A DNA stretch of 47,651 nucleotides from CAUYUA01 sp963575675 (GTDB taxonomy: Bacteria > Pseudomonadota > Alphaproteobacteria > Azospirillales > Azospirillaceae): positions 1 to 47,651 of the forward strand of contig CAUYUA010000188.1 in assembly GCA_963575675.1 (NCBI GenBank), written 5' to 3'. The translations under genes were made by a program, and so were the position numbers. This document shows, in pieces, positions 34,842 through 45,000 of this stretch (position 1 is the stretch's first letter; each line of letters begins with the position of its first letter). The notes under the pieces are model-generated. The model was not told the origin of the DNA. It made no database searches and was given only the letters and a program-made list of their open reading frames with translations.

Positions 34842-35423
34842 GTGGATCGAGACAAACTCGCCAGTGTGTTGGCGCAACCTTACGCTCTGTTCGTAGAAGA
34901 ACAGAAAAACTACGGACAAGAAGCCGAAGAGTGGGAAGCGCCTCTTCTTACCAACGGTTTCATGCTTTCTCTCACCACAGCCACCGCCTATCGCCTTCAG
35001 AGCCCCGTGTTGCTTTGCGATGCTTTGATCCAACGCGAGGTTCTTTCTTTAGAACGGCGCTCCGTTGTGGAGTTGTGCCTGCATGAAGCTGTGGCGAACG
35101 CCATTATCCACGGCAATCTTGAGATTTCCAGTTCGGCCAAAGATCATCCCGAAGGACATCGCGTCTTCAGTCAAATGGTAAATGAGCAGCTTAGAAAACC
35201 TGAGCTGTGTCGACGGCGCGTCACTCTGTTCGCCAGTTGGAACGAAGACGGGCTAGAAGTGGGAGTCATAGATCAGGGCCTTGGATTCAATGTTTCAGCA
35301 CTGCCGACCAGCGCCAACAACAATGCCCGCTCCGGTCGCGGATTTATTTTTATGAAAGCCCTCGCCTCATCTGTGCGCGTCAGTAACGGCGGACGATGCA
35401 CGACGCTCCGCTTCGCCCCATAA
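34842..35423 (+). CDS. HATPase-type anti-sigma/serine-kinase-like protein (RsbW-like)
   Basis: 193 aa from the GTG at 34842. The GHKL ATPase N box is ELCLHEAVANAIIHGNL, with G1-like GVIDQGLGFNVSALP and G2-like SGRGFIFMKALASSV. Members act as anti-sigma kinases that phosphorylate the STAS partner. The first 80 residues have no clear domain. The same frame is open upstream to the end of the STAS gene, reading DVRINPNPREVDGRTEVRYELLANQ. A strong GAGGAGG site (34647-34652) is followed by a possible ATC start at 34659, so the protein may be up to 61 residues longer. No ATG, GTG or TTG occurs in that extension. Confidence 0.82.
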   Translation: MDRDKLASVLAQPYALFVEEQKNYGQEAEEWEAPLLTNGFMLSLTTATAYRLQSPVLLCDALIQREVLSLERRSVVELCLHEAVANAIIHGNLEISSSAKDHPEGHRVFSQMVNEQLRKPELCRRRVTLFASWNEDGLEVGVIDQGLGFNVSALPTSANNNARSGRGFIFMKALASSVRVSNGGRCTTLRFAP

Positions 35424-35481
35424 AACCGTCCTCGAAGCGGGGCGCGCCACAGCGGCCCCCTGAGCATTCCAGAGGAGCGTT

Positions 35482-36654
35482 ATGACAATTTCGTTGGCCG
35501 AAAGCCGAGTTCTGATTGTTGACGACAACGAATTCAATCGAAAATCTTTAGCGTTGCTGATTAGACGCAGTGGCGTTCAGCATGTGGAGTTCGCCGTCGA
35601 CGGCCTGGATGGCTTGGCCAAGATCGAAACATTTCACCCGGACCTCGTCTTACTTGACGTCGATATGCCCAATCTCGACGGATTGGAGATGTGCAGACGC
35701 CTGCGACGCGATCCTCGTCATACAGAACTGCCTATTTTGTTCCAAACCGCGCTTGATTCCGACGACGAACAAGTCAACTGCTTCAATGCGGGCGGAAACG
35801 ATTTCATCAGCAAGCCAATCAAACCGGGAGAATGTATAGCCCGCGTCCGACATCAGCTCGAACGCCGAAAGCTCTTCGTCGACCTGAATGCTTTTCGCGA
35901 CCGCGTTGAAAAAGAGTTGCGCCACGCTCAAGCAATGCAGTTCTCACTGTTGCCGGAATCGCGGCGAATCGCCGCCGTCGAAGAACGCTACGGACTTTCC
36001 ATCGGCAGTCACTTCGAGACGTCTTCAGAATTGGGTGGAGACATCTGGCACATCATCGAACTTGATGATTTCAACGTCGGATTTCTGATCGTCGACTTTG
36101 CCGGACACGGAATCACCGCCGCCATTAACACCTTCCGTTTTCACACTCTGGTTGAACGCACTCCGCCGATTAATATGAATCCGGCGCAATGGCTAGAAAT
36201 GCTCAACCTGGCGCTGAAAGACGTGCTGCCGACAGGTCAATTCGCCACAGCCTTCTATGGCGTCCTCAACACTCAAACCAATATGCTGACTTATGCCGCA
36301 GCCGGAGCCCCCAATCCAGTGCTGGGTATCGGCCAACAACTTGATCTTTTGGATTCAGCGGGTTTCTTGCTCGGCATGACTCGGCGCGCCAAATATGACA
36401 TCATCGAAACTCCTTGGCCGCCAGGCGGTTTCTTGTTTCTCTACAGCGATGCTTTGATCGAAAGCCCCGATGCTCAAGGAAACACCATCGGCCAAACAGG
36501 CATTGCCGACTTAGTCGCCGAAGTGGTCCGTGACGCGCCTCACGCTCCAGTCTCCGAAACGCTCAACCGCTTTTTTGCAAACGGCGTCTCGCGCCCACTG
36601 CGTGACGATCTGACTTTGGTGTGGATCGGGCGCAATTCTAAAATTAACTCGTGA
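35482..36654 (+). CDS. Response regulator with PP2C-type (SpoIIE/RsbU) phosphatase domain
   Basis: 390 aa. N-terminal receiver: acidic pair D14/D15, phospho-acceptor Asp59 (LVLLDVDMPNLDG), Thr89, Lys111. A linker helix (LERRKLFVDLNAFRDRVEKELRHAQAMQFSLLPE) leads to a SpoIIE-type PP2C phosphatase: SSELGGDIWHI, FLIVDFAGHGITAA, FLYSDALIES and DDLTLVWIG hold the metal aspartates. Phosphorylation of the receiver is expected to control dephosphorylation of the STAS protein encoded two genes upstream. GAGGAG is close to the ATG. The cognate kinase is not adjacent. Confidence 0.93.
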   Translation: MTISLAESRVLIVDDNEFNRKSLALLIRRSGVQHVEFAVDGLDGLAKIETFHPDLVLLDVDMPNLDGLEMCRRLRRDPRHTELPILFQTALDSDDEQVNCFNAGGNDFISKPIKPGECIARVRHQLERRKLFVDLNAFRDRVEKELRHAQAMQFSLLPESRRIAAVEERYGLSIGSHFETSSELGGDIWHIIELDDFNVGFLIVDFAGHGITAAINTFRFHTLVERTPPINMNPAQWLEMLNLALKDVLPTGQFATAFYGVLNTQTNMLTYAAAGAPNPVLGIGQQLDLLDSAGFLLGMTRRAKYDIIETPWPPGGFLFLYSDALIESPDAQGNTIGQTGIADLVAEVVRDAPHAPVSETLNRFFANGVSRPLRDDLTLVWIGRNSKINS

Positions 36655-36666
36655 TTGCCCTGACTC

Positions 36667-37182
36667 ATGACGATCAAACGCTTGACGCTGATTCTGGGAG
36701 GAGCGCGCTCCGGCAAAAGCGCCTTTGCCGAGCGCTTGGTTGAAGCGGCCTCCACCACCCCCCTCTACATCGCCACCGCTCACGCCGGAGACGACGAAAT
36801 GACGGCGCGCATAGAACGTCATCAAAAACGACGAGGCCCAACGTGGCGAACCATTGAAGCGCCCTTGAATTTACCTGAAACCATTACATCTTATGCGAAG
36901 TCGAATTGCGTCGTGTTGGTCGACTGCCTGACGCTGTGGGTCAGCAATCTAATGATGGCTGAACGCAACATCGCAGATGAAACATCGCATCTTTCCTCTG
37001 CATTGCAAACGTGCGAAGGCGCGGTTGTCTTGGTGTCCAATGAGGTTGGATTAGGCATTGTTCCGAACAACAATTTAGCACGCGCATTTCGCGACCATGT
37101 CGGGAACCTGCATCAAGAAATCGCTCGAATCGCCGATTCGGCCTACCTTGTCACGGCGGGGCTTCCTCTTGCTCTAAAGTAA
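36667..37182 (+). CDS. cobU: Adenosylcobinamide kinase / guanylyltransferase
   Basis: 171 aa, the bifunctional CobU (CobP) enzyme that phosphorylates adenosylcobinamide and then attaches GMP in nucleotide-loop assembly. The P-loop is LILGGARSGKSAFAE. Also present are YIATAHAGDDEMTARIERHQKRRGPTWRTIEAP with the guanylated histidine, VVLVDCLTLWVSNLM and VSNEVGLGIVPNNNLARAFRDHVGNLHQ. It starts 12 bp after the phosphatase gene, so it is probably in the same transcript as the partner-switching module. Confidence 0.95.
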   Translation: MTIKRLTLILGGARSGKSAFAERLVEAASTTPLYIATAHAGDDEMTARIERHQKRRGPTWRTIEAPLNLPETITSYAKSNCVVLVDCLTLWVSNLMMAERNIADETSHLSSALQTCEGAVVLVSNEVGLGIVPNNNLARAFRDHVGNLHQEIARIADSAYLVTAGLPLALK

Positions 37183-37228
37183 AGATAGAAATAAAGACCG
37201 TATAAAACAAGAAACACATATCAAATTA

Positions 37229-37270
37229 ACAAGGTCTAGGGACTGTGTTCCTGGCCCCTTTTAGTTTATT
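37229..37270 (+). repeat. Family B outer-hairpin fragment
   Basis: AAGGTCTAGGGACTGTGTTC, then CTGGCCCC and TTTTAGTTTATT: a 40-bp copy of the outer hairpin between cobU and the Lon-like gene. Confidence 0.55.
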
Positions 37271-37297
37271 ACAACAAAACAAGCAAAAAGTATTCAA

Positions 37298-39322
37298 ATG
37301 ACACTGCGTAAACGAGAAGCCCATGAAGTCGGATATCCCACTCATCAGGCCGACGTCGCTGATGAAGGCGGGTATTTCGCTCTCTCCAGTCATAAACGCG
37401 CCCGCGAAGCTCTTCGCTTCGCCCTCGATATGCCCGGAGTCGGCTACAATAGCTTCGTCATCGGCGAAGACCGCAGTGGTCGCATGAACGCCACTTTGGA
37501 ACTCCTGCGCGGATACCTGCGAGGCCGTCCTCCTCAATCCGATTGGCTTTATCTGAATAACTTCCGCAAACACCATCGCCCGGAACCACACCATCTTCCC
37601 GCCGGAATGGGCGCGCGTTTCCGCGACCGCATGGCCGAATTCTCCGCCAAACTACGCGAGGCCACCCAATCCACAGCGGTCATCCAAGTGGAAACAGCGG
37701 TTGCTTTGGCCGACGACATGATTAAAGACTTCGCCGTCGTCGGCGACCTTGCGCGCTGGTTGGAGGCCATGCGACACGACGTCGTCGAACGAATCGCCAC
37801 CTTCTCCACCGCCGCGCCGGACTCTCTTGACGCCCCCGAACGTCGCTACGCCGTCAACCTGCTGGTCGACCACAGCGACGACGACGCCCCCATAGTCCAC
37901 ATCGAACCCAACCCCACTTACGGAAATTTATTCGGCCGAATCGAATACATACAATCATCAACCGGCCTCGCCACCGACTTCACGATGATCCGCGCGGGAT
38001 CGCTGCACCGCGCAAACGGCGGAATTTTGGTCCTGCGCGCTGAAGCTCTGGCCAAAGACGCCGCCGTCTGGGAAGCCCTGAAGGGCTGTCTGCGCGACCA
38101 AAAAATCCGCATCGAAGAGCCTCATCGCTCCGGCGCCGTGCCTCTGGCCAACGCGCCCCGCCCCCTTTCCATTCCCTTCAACGCCAAAGTCGTCATCGTC
38201 GGCGCGCCACGCTGGTACTATGGATGGTTTCTCAACGATCCTGAATCTCGCGTTTACTTTAAAGTCAAGGCCGACATCTGCGACGATCTACGTTGCTCCC
38301 CCGAAAACACCGCCGCCTTTGTCGGCATGATCCACCGCATCGCCGAAAAACACGGAGCCTGTTGCGATCCCGACGCCGCGCAGCTTCTGCTGGGAGCCGC
38401 CGCCCGCTGGGCCGAGCATCGCCATAAATTCTCTTCACGCCTAGAGCTGCTCGAAGACCTGATCGGAGAAGCCGCACTCATTGGAGGTCGCACCCCAAAC
38501 GGCGGTCGAATCGCTCGCGCCGACGTCGCGCAAGCCATGGCCGACCGCCGACGCCGCGTCTCTCAGGCCGAAGACCGCCTTCACCGCGCGATCTCTGAAG
38601 GAACCATTGCAATCTCCACAACCGGATGGGCGATAGGACAAGTCAACGCTCTAATTGTCTTCAACAAAACCGATCATCAATATGGGAGTCCCTGTCGCGT
38701 CACCGCTCGATCTTGGATCGGACGACGCGGCTTGATTAACATCGAACGCGACGTCAACCTCGGCGGCCCGATCCAGCATAAAGGCGTCATGGGACTTCAC
38801 GGCTATCTCGCCGGGCGATTCGCACGTAAAGCTCCAGTGTCTTTCTCGTGCTCAGTAACTTTCGAGCAAAACTACGGCGGCATCGAGGGCGACTCCGCCT
38901 CTTTGGCGGAGCTTCTCGCTATTGTCTCTGACCTTTCCGGCGCGCCTCTACGCCAAGACCTTGCCGTCACCGGGTCCGTCAACCAACACGGCGAGATTCA
39001 ACCCGTAAGCGGTCTTAACCAAAAAATCGAAGCTTTTTACCGCGCCTGCTTGGCCTTGGGAGGATTAACCGGAACGCAAGGCGTGCTCATTCCTGAAGTC
39101 AACCTCATTCATGTTGTGCTGGAAAACGAAGTCACTCAAGCCATTGCCGACGGTAAGTTTCACCTATGGACCGCAACTCACGTCGAATCCGTGGTTGAAT
39201 TGTTCACAAAACAAACCGCTGACAAGGTCTATGAAAGCGTCGCCACAACCCTGGCCGAGTTCAACCGTCGCATTCCAGAGCAGAATGAACGGTTTTCAAT
39301 ACAGCAAAACGACGAGAGTTAG
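37298..39322 (+). CDS. Lon-like ATP-dependent protease (COG1067/YcbZ type)
   Basis: 674 aa. The N-terminal half is a divergent AAA region: the Walker A equivalent reads GEDRSGRM (Arg for Lys), usual for the AAA_32 group. An AAA+ core follows, with GSLHRANGGILVLRAEAL as Walker B and FNAKVVIVGAPRWYYGWFLNDPESRVYFKVKAD. The C-terminal Lon protease domain (from about 460) has catalytic Ser533 in GGIEGDSASLAELLAI and Lys576 in VSGLNQKIEAFYRAC. Its substrates are not known. It is shorter at the N-terminus than some members (about 800 aa). A family B fragment lies in the gap after cobU. Confidence 0.92.
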   Translation: MTLRKREAHEVGYPTHQADVADEGGYFALSSHKRAREALRFALDMPGVGYNSFVIGEDRSGRMNATLELLRGYLRGRPPQSDWLYLNNFRKHHRPEPHHLPAGMGARFRDRMAEFSAKLREATQSTAVIQVETAVALADDMIKDFAVVGDLARWLEAMRHDVVERIATFSTAAPDSLDAPERRYAVNLLVDHSDDDAPIVHIEPNPTYGNLFGRIEYIQSSTGLATDFTMIRAGSLHRANGGILVLRAEALAKDAAVWEALKGCLRDQKIRIEEPHRSGAVPLANAPRPLSIPFNAKVVIVGAPRWYYGWFLNDPESRVYFKVKADICDDLRCSPENTAAFVGMIHRIAEKHGACCDPDAAQLLLGAAARWAEHRHKFSSRLELLEDLIGEAALIGGRTPNGGRIARADVAQAMADRRRRVSQAEDRLHRAISEGTIAISTTGWAIGQVNALIVFNKTDHQYGSPCRVTARSWIGRRGLINIERDVNLGGPIQHKGVMGLHGYLAGRFARKAPVSFSCSVTFEQNYGGIEGDSASLAELLAIVSDLSGAPLRQDLAVTGSVNQHGEIQPVSGLNQKIEAFYRACLALGGLTGTQGVLIPEVNLIHVVLENEVTQAIADGKFHLWTATHVESVVELFTKQTADKVYESVATTLAEFNRRIPEQNERFSIQQNDES

Positions 39323-39610
39323 AAAAGACATTCAATCACGCCCAATCCCCGCCGTCCCAACAAAATAAACCGAAAGATATGCCCAGAACATCAATGGCGC
39401 CTCATGCTTTTAAAGAATAGCCGATATTCTCTCAACGACATCGACTTTCTAAAATATGTCGCCATCTCTATTTTCAGAAGCGATCGCGGTAAAGTTCATC
39501 GCCTCGATCACCCAGAGCCTCGGAATTCCCCTCCCGTCGCTTTGGGCTCCATAAGGACACAGGAGCTTCCGGCGCCCGATCTCCCCCAGATCGAGCGCCA
39601 ATTTTTATTA

Positions 39611-39795
39611 TATACTCCGTCCAATCGAGAATCCGAAAGAACCTCCAGAAGAATCGGGACTCCGCCCTCGACCCGCCAAAGGCCGGAAGGCCTTTGGAAA
39701 CCATGACTTGGAAGTTTGTTGACGACGGATGTGAGTGGACCATTTCAATTCGGAGAATCCGCATGTTTCTCAGGTTCTCAACCGAACGAAGTATA
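39611..39795 (+). mobile_element. MITE family A, copy 5 (185 bp)
   Basis: The left end TATACTCCGTCCAATCGAG and the right end (reverse TATACTTCGTTCGGTTGAG) are well conserved, with the central CCAAAGGCC/GGCCTTTGG stem. It ends 9 bp from the stop codon of the Cache kinase gene. The rest of 39323-39610 shows no gene. Confidence 0.8.
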
Positions 39796-39803
39796 ACCTC
39801 AAT

Positions 39804-41606
39804 TTATAATATAGAAGTGTTACACACGTTATCTGGATGGTGATTTAAATTCAAATACAGAACCCGACTAACAGGAAAATGCAGCGTTATAGTAGTCCCC
39901 TTCCCAAGATCGCTAAAAACATGAAGAGAACCGTTGTGCGCCTCAACCAATCTTTTGGTCAAAGCCAACCCTAAACCACGACCTCCACTTGAACGCCGAA
40001 AAATATTTTCCAACTGCCGAAAGGGCTCCACCATTTCGGCGATGCGATCAGAAGGCATCCCAATCCCTGTGTCAGTGACCACTACATCCAAGCTACAATC
40101 GTGACGCACAATAGCCGAAACTAGAATCTGCCCATTTTCCGGAGTGAATTTCACAGCATTCGATAGAATATTCATAAGCATCTGACGGAACCGTCTCCGG
40201 TCCACGGAAAGCTGCGGCAGATCAAGAGCAATATTTTGTGTAACTTTCAGTTTCTTTAACTGAATCTGGTTAGACAAAGCCTCGATCGTATAATAAACAG
40301 AAACAGCAACATCGACCGGCTCTTCATTCAATTCTCCCACGCCGGCGTCAAAACTGGAATAGTCCAGTAAGTCATCAATGATTTGAGAAAGATGGACGCC
40401 GCCTTGATGAATTTCACTGAGGTAATCACGATAACGGCTAGAAACCGTCTCGCCATGAGCCCCTTGCATCATCAAATCGCTGAGACCGATAATAGCATTC
40501 AACGGCGTTCGCAATTCGTGGCTCATATTAGACAAAAACTCGCTTTTTGCGCGATTAGCCAGCTCTGCTGCTTCTTTAGCATTCAACAGTTCGAGAGCAT
40601 AATGGTCCTGACGGCGCATCTGCTGAAGCAACAACCACACCATAAAGAAAACAACAAAAGAAATAGCCACCCAATTCAGGAAATTATATTCTAAACGATG
40701 CACCCAAGAGCCATAAGTATCCTCCTCAGCCAGAGACACGACGACAAGTAAAGGGAAATTGCGGAGCGTCCGATAGGCGCGTATCCTTTCCACGCCATCA
40801 ATAACGGAAATATCACGAAAAACATCCTCTACGCCAAGATCAACATGGCTCTTAAACAAACGAGTATTTTTAAAATCACTTCCAAGTAATTTTGGATCAA
40901 ATGGATTTCGCAACAATAAACGACCATCCGTTCGAAATAACAACAACGTCCCACGAGGTCCAACATTCAAGGATCGCATATAATTCAACAATGCGTCGAC
41001 ATGAACGGCAGCAGCAACGACTCCGGCAAAACGCCCATCACGATAATTCAGCCTTCGACTGAGAGCGATAAACCACGTCCCATTCATGCGCGCCAAATAA
41101 GGACGATCGACAAACAAACCAGACGCCGCATTATCACGATGCGCAAGAAAGTAGGGACGATCTGAGAAATCAAATCGTGATCTGTCCTTTCCTTGCTCAA
41201 TCTTTTCACCGGACAATGTATCATGAATCAATTTCCCGTTCTCGTCCAGAACAAATAATCGCGCAATTTTCTGAATACGCCGTTCTTGCTCTTCCAAGAA
41301 GGCGCAAAAATCGGAGTCAAGCGATGGAAGCGATAATCTTTCGTCTTCAACAGCATCTGTAACATTCTCGATCGCACCATCAATCAATAAAAATGTTTGT
41401 TCAACATATTGCTCGAATAACCGCACCAAACCCACGACGCGTTCTTCTGCATCAACCTCTGCTTGCGACCGAAAACGCCAGGCATCCAACAGAACCAATA
41501 CCAAAAAACCTATGATGACGACTCCGCCAAACACCACCACGAGTCGTTTGGGAGAAAGCCACCCAGGACTTAAAAAAAACTTTCGAGGAAAGACCATAAT
41601 CATCAC
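39804..41606 (-). CDS. Membrane sensor histidine kinase with periplasmic Cache domain
   Basis: 600 aa. First membrane helix VVVFGGVVIIGFLVLVLLDAWRF, then a periplasmic dCache-type domain of about 260 residues (ARLFVLDENGKLIHDTL, FDFSDRPYFLAHRD, ALSRRLNYRDGRFAGVVAAAV), and a second helix NWVAISFVVFFMVWLLLQQM. HisKA follows with phospho-acceptor His363 (SEFLSNMSHELRTPLNAIIGLSDLM), then HATPase (LMNILSNAVKFTPENG, VTDTGIGMP, GGRGLGLALTKRLVEAH). The layout resembles DctB-like or Cache kinases that sense small molecules. There is no receiver domain and no adjacent regulator gene. It lies downstream of the giant surface protein gene on the same strand, beyond a terminator. Confidence 0.92.
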   Translation of the reverse strand: MMIMVFPRKFFLSPGWLSPKRLVVVFGGVVIIGFLVLVLLDAWRFRSQAEVDAEERVVGLVRLFEQYVEQTFLLIDGAIENVTDAVEDERLSLPSLDSDFCAFLEEQERRIQKIARLFVLDENGKLIHDTLSGEKIEQGKDRSRFDFSDRPYFLAHRDNAASGLFVDRPYLARMNGTWFIALSRRLNYRDGRFAGVVAAAVHVDALLNYMRSLNVGPRGTLLLFRTDGRLLLRNPFDPKLLGSDFKNTRLFKSHVDLGVEDVFRDISVIDGVERIRAYRTLRNFPLLVVVSLAEEDTYGSWVHRLEYNFLNWVAISFVVFFMVWLLLQQMRRQDHYALELLNAKEAAELANRAKSEFLSNMSHELRTPLNAIIGLSDLMMQGAHGETVSSRYRDYLSEIHQGGVHLSQIIDDLLDYSSFDAGVGELNEEPVDVAVSVYYTIEALSNQIQLKKLKVTQNIALDLPQLSVDRRRFRQMLMNILSNAVKFTPENGQILVSAIVRHDCSLDVVVTDTGIGMPSDRIAEMVEPFRQLENIFRRSSGGRGLGLALTKRLVEAHNGSLHVFSDLGKGTTITLHFPVSRVLYLNLNHHPDNVCNTSIL

Positions 41607-42001
41607 GTCATTACCTTTGTTTTATACAAAACGGCGTCCGAATGCCTCCATACGCCCCAAACACAAAATTAATATAGACGTAGAATGCCCATAGACCAGA
41701 TTTCCCACAGCAAATAACTGATTTTTTTACATAAAAACACACATAAAGAGGTGACCATCATTTAGCACAAAAAACCATATTGAAAACTCTCTACACAAAC
41801 AAACTCTATTTTTACACTTTACGCAACAATCATCACATTCATCAATAAACTTTGCAACATTCTCGAACAATGCTTTCAACCAACCATAGAGATTTTCTTG
41901 AAAAAAAACACCCCCGGCAGCCAAAGACGTCCGGGGGCGCTTTTCATTTCCAGAGAACAACTCTGGGGTAGGCGTTTAATGAGACATTATAAGCGACACG
42001 C
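41607..42001. other. AT-rich spacer between surface-protein gene and Cache kinase
   Basis: Contains the intrinsic terminator at 41901-41940 and an AT-rich stretch (41607-41880) likely to hold the kinase promoter on the minus strand. A 77-codon minus frame (41727-41960) runs through the terminator hairpin and is not considered a gene. Confidence 0.5.
41901..41940 (-). terminator. Intrinsic terminator of the giant surface-protein gene
   Basis: Read on the minus strand, CCCCCGG and CCGGGGG form a 7-bp stem with a 13-nt loop, followed by TGTTTTTTTTC. It lies about 60 bp after the stop codon of the gene ending at 42002. Confidence 0.88.
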
Positions 42002-45000
42002 TTACCCATGCGCGACATGCTGATGCACTTGCGCCAAGAATTGATCCCACGGAACATCGTTGAGAGCCGCATAATTTGTTGGATTGTACGAACTCGCCAA
42101 GGACCGAGTCGGATCAGGCAGGTAGATATTGAGACCATTACGTGGAATGTTGGCCCCAAATCCAAGCGTCTGATTGCTCACCACGGCGTTACCGAGAGCA
42201 GTGCTCACACTCGTTGCCGCCGTCTTAATCTGAGCGTCATTGGCGATCGTAGCAACCGAGTTGAAGAAGCTACGCATGTCACGGTAATCCGCTTCGCCCG
42301 GATTAGCCGTCGCCTGCAAGCGGGCCTGTTGGATCTTATGCCAATCGTCATTAAGGTCGGCTCGTGTGTTAACCGTACTGATAAAATTGTTCAAAGCTGC
42401 CGAAAGAGCAGTCAAACGCCCAGTATCAACAACCGACATCGTCACCGAAGCCCCCGCCCGAGAGGCATATGCAGCGCGATAAGCTGTCGCCGCAGTCGTA
42501 GACAAGTTCAAAGAAGTGGTGATGTTGGCGCTGCTAAGCCAAGTTCTGTAATCCCAACCCTGACCAGACACCACCTCCTGAGAAGAGACGACAAAATCAG
42601 CAACGCCGCTGAGGCTGCTTGCATTTTCAAACAAGCCCATCAACGAAGCGTCGAACCCTAACGTGTTGACGTGACGGACATCAGACCTACTAACAGCGGT
42701 GCGCACGTCTTCGATGCTCAAATGTGAACCACTGGTGTTATCGAAACACACGCCTTTCAAACCATTGCCGTGATCCCACAAAACCAAAGCATAGTTTGAA
42801 GCTTGATAGTTGCTGGTGGACCAATTCACAAAGTCCGTAAGCGACGCTCCAGCCCCCATATTGACTTCACCGATAGAAGTCAGAGGAGTCGCCAATCGGC
42901 TTTGATCATTATCCGCAACAACCAAACCACGCCTGGTGTCTGTCCAATTATGTTCATTGATTGAATAATCCGGAGTGCGATCCAACTGGACAACGATATT
43001 AACGCGTCTGCCCGTCATCGCCCGAACAGCGGCTTCCATCTCATTGAGATCATTAAGAGCGTCTTGCTCTCTATTATTGTCAGCGTCCATATAAACCATA
43101 ACAGTCCAATCAGCATTCGCTGCGACGGGAGTCGGCGAAACAGACGGAGTGGCGAGAACGAATTCGTCGGCAACCTGCAAACCGCTTTCATCTCTTGCCT
43201 TAACGCGAATGGTGATATCCGGGGAGCCGGTCGGCACAATGCCCGAGAAAGTTTGCGTCACCTGGTCAAAGGTAAGCCACCGATTCGGCAAAGTCGACAA
43301 CGCCGCGCCACTAGACAATTCCGCAGTATAAGTCAGGACGTCTCCATCGGGGTCTCTAAAGGTTCCCTGCGGAATTTGGAAGAAGAACCGTTGCCCCTCA
43401 ATCACGGCTTGATCTGAAATTGCGCTATCAACAACAGGCGCCCGGTTGTCCTGAACTTGAGTAAGCGTCACTTGGTAGGAACCGGTGCCTCCTCCATAAG
43501 CGCTCGCCGCAATATAGTACGTGCCGTCAGAAGCAACCGTAAAGTTCAGAGTGTCGTTCCGACCCGAACCAGCGTCACGGGCAGAGTCAAACTGATCGGC
43601 GGTCAGAATCTGCGTGACGTCGCTTTGCCCACTTTGCTGATAAACACCCGCCAACCGAGGATCGCCAAGCGTTCCGGAGCCACCCGCCATGCCGTTCAGA
43701 TTGACTGTATAAGTTCCAGCGCGAAGCGTCACTTGGAACCAATCGACATCGCCTTCCTGCTCGATTACACCCGTGGCCGAGCCACCGACCGAAATCGCGC
43801 CAAGCCCCGGCGTAGGAGGCGTTGTGTCCGGACTTGGAGCAGAGCGCGTAGACCGGAAATCATCCGCACGCGCTGTGTTAAGAGTGAAATCGACTGAAGT
43901 CGACAACCCGCCATCATCTGTGGCGGTGATTCGAATGGGCAAGTTACCGACGTTCTCAGGAATGGCGTTCGCCCACAAACTATGAGTGGCGTCATCAAAG
44001 AACAACCAGTTAGTCAACCCACTCGCTTGCGGCGTCGCCAAAGTCGCCTGATACCTCAGCTCTCTCCCCTCAGGATCGACAAAGGTTCCTTCAGGAATGA
44101 CACAGCTCCACGCCAGGCCTTCCAAAGCCGTCTGATCGGCGATCTCACTCAAAAGAACCGGAGCCAAGTTCACAGTTTCAGTGACGCGCACACGGTAAGT
44201 GCCGCCGGAACGATCCGAAGAAGCAACGCCAACGTAGTAGTATCCGCCGGTGTTAATCCTCGGAGTATAGACAACTTCAGAATCGAGGATGTTGTGAGCG
44301 TTATCATTCGATGTATTGGCCAGAGGAACCGCCGTTGGCGCCGCCCCTGAAGTGTAAAGCCCGGTAAGCCACGGATCCCGCAGCGTTCCCTCGCCGGATC
44401 CAGCTCCGCTCACGTTAATCCTATATTCACGCCCACTCACAAAACGAACTCTAAACCAATCAACATCGTTTCCTTGTTCAATAACGCCACCCATAGCGTT
44501 GTTAACAGACAACTCACCACAACCGCTGGCCGCACTGCTACTAAAATCATCCGCCGGCGTCAAAATATCAAATGTTGACGTTGCTGTCAGGCGTTCGAGA
44601 TCACCAGCATTGGCGCGATCACTCGCGGTAATCGTAACCCGAACATCCTCCGCGCCACGCATATTGGCGCCGCTGGTCGATAACTGCATGCCGCTCCGCG
44701 TGATCCACGACGGAGACGAAGTATAGACATCACCGGTGGAGCCATCAGCTCTGATGTGGTTGTAAACCACCGAATAAGACAGAGAGTCGCCGTCTTGGTC
44801 GAAGAACAAATTATTCGGAATTGTGATCGAGTTTGCAAGACCTTCAGTCCAAACTTGATTCTGAATCGGCAAGACCTCAACCGGAGCGTGATTTATGCCA
44901 CGATACTCCAGATTAAGCACATAGCTGCCGACAGAGCTTCCGGCGCCCCCAACCTCGAAGAAGTAAGTTCCAGATGTTGTTGGCGTCCATAACAGCTCTG

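Noticed and set aside
1..39795. Regularly recurring repeats that might be a CRISPR array
   Set aside because: The copies are about 185-270 bp, kilobases apart, in both orientations, with terminal inverted repeats and no spacer structure; they are MITE-like.
41727..41960. 77-codon minus-strand frame after the giant gene
   Set aside because: It reads across the intrinsic terminator hairpin, so it is not a credible gene.
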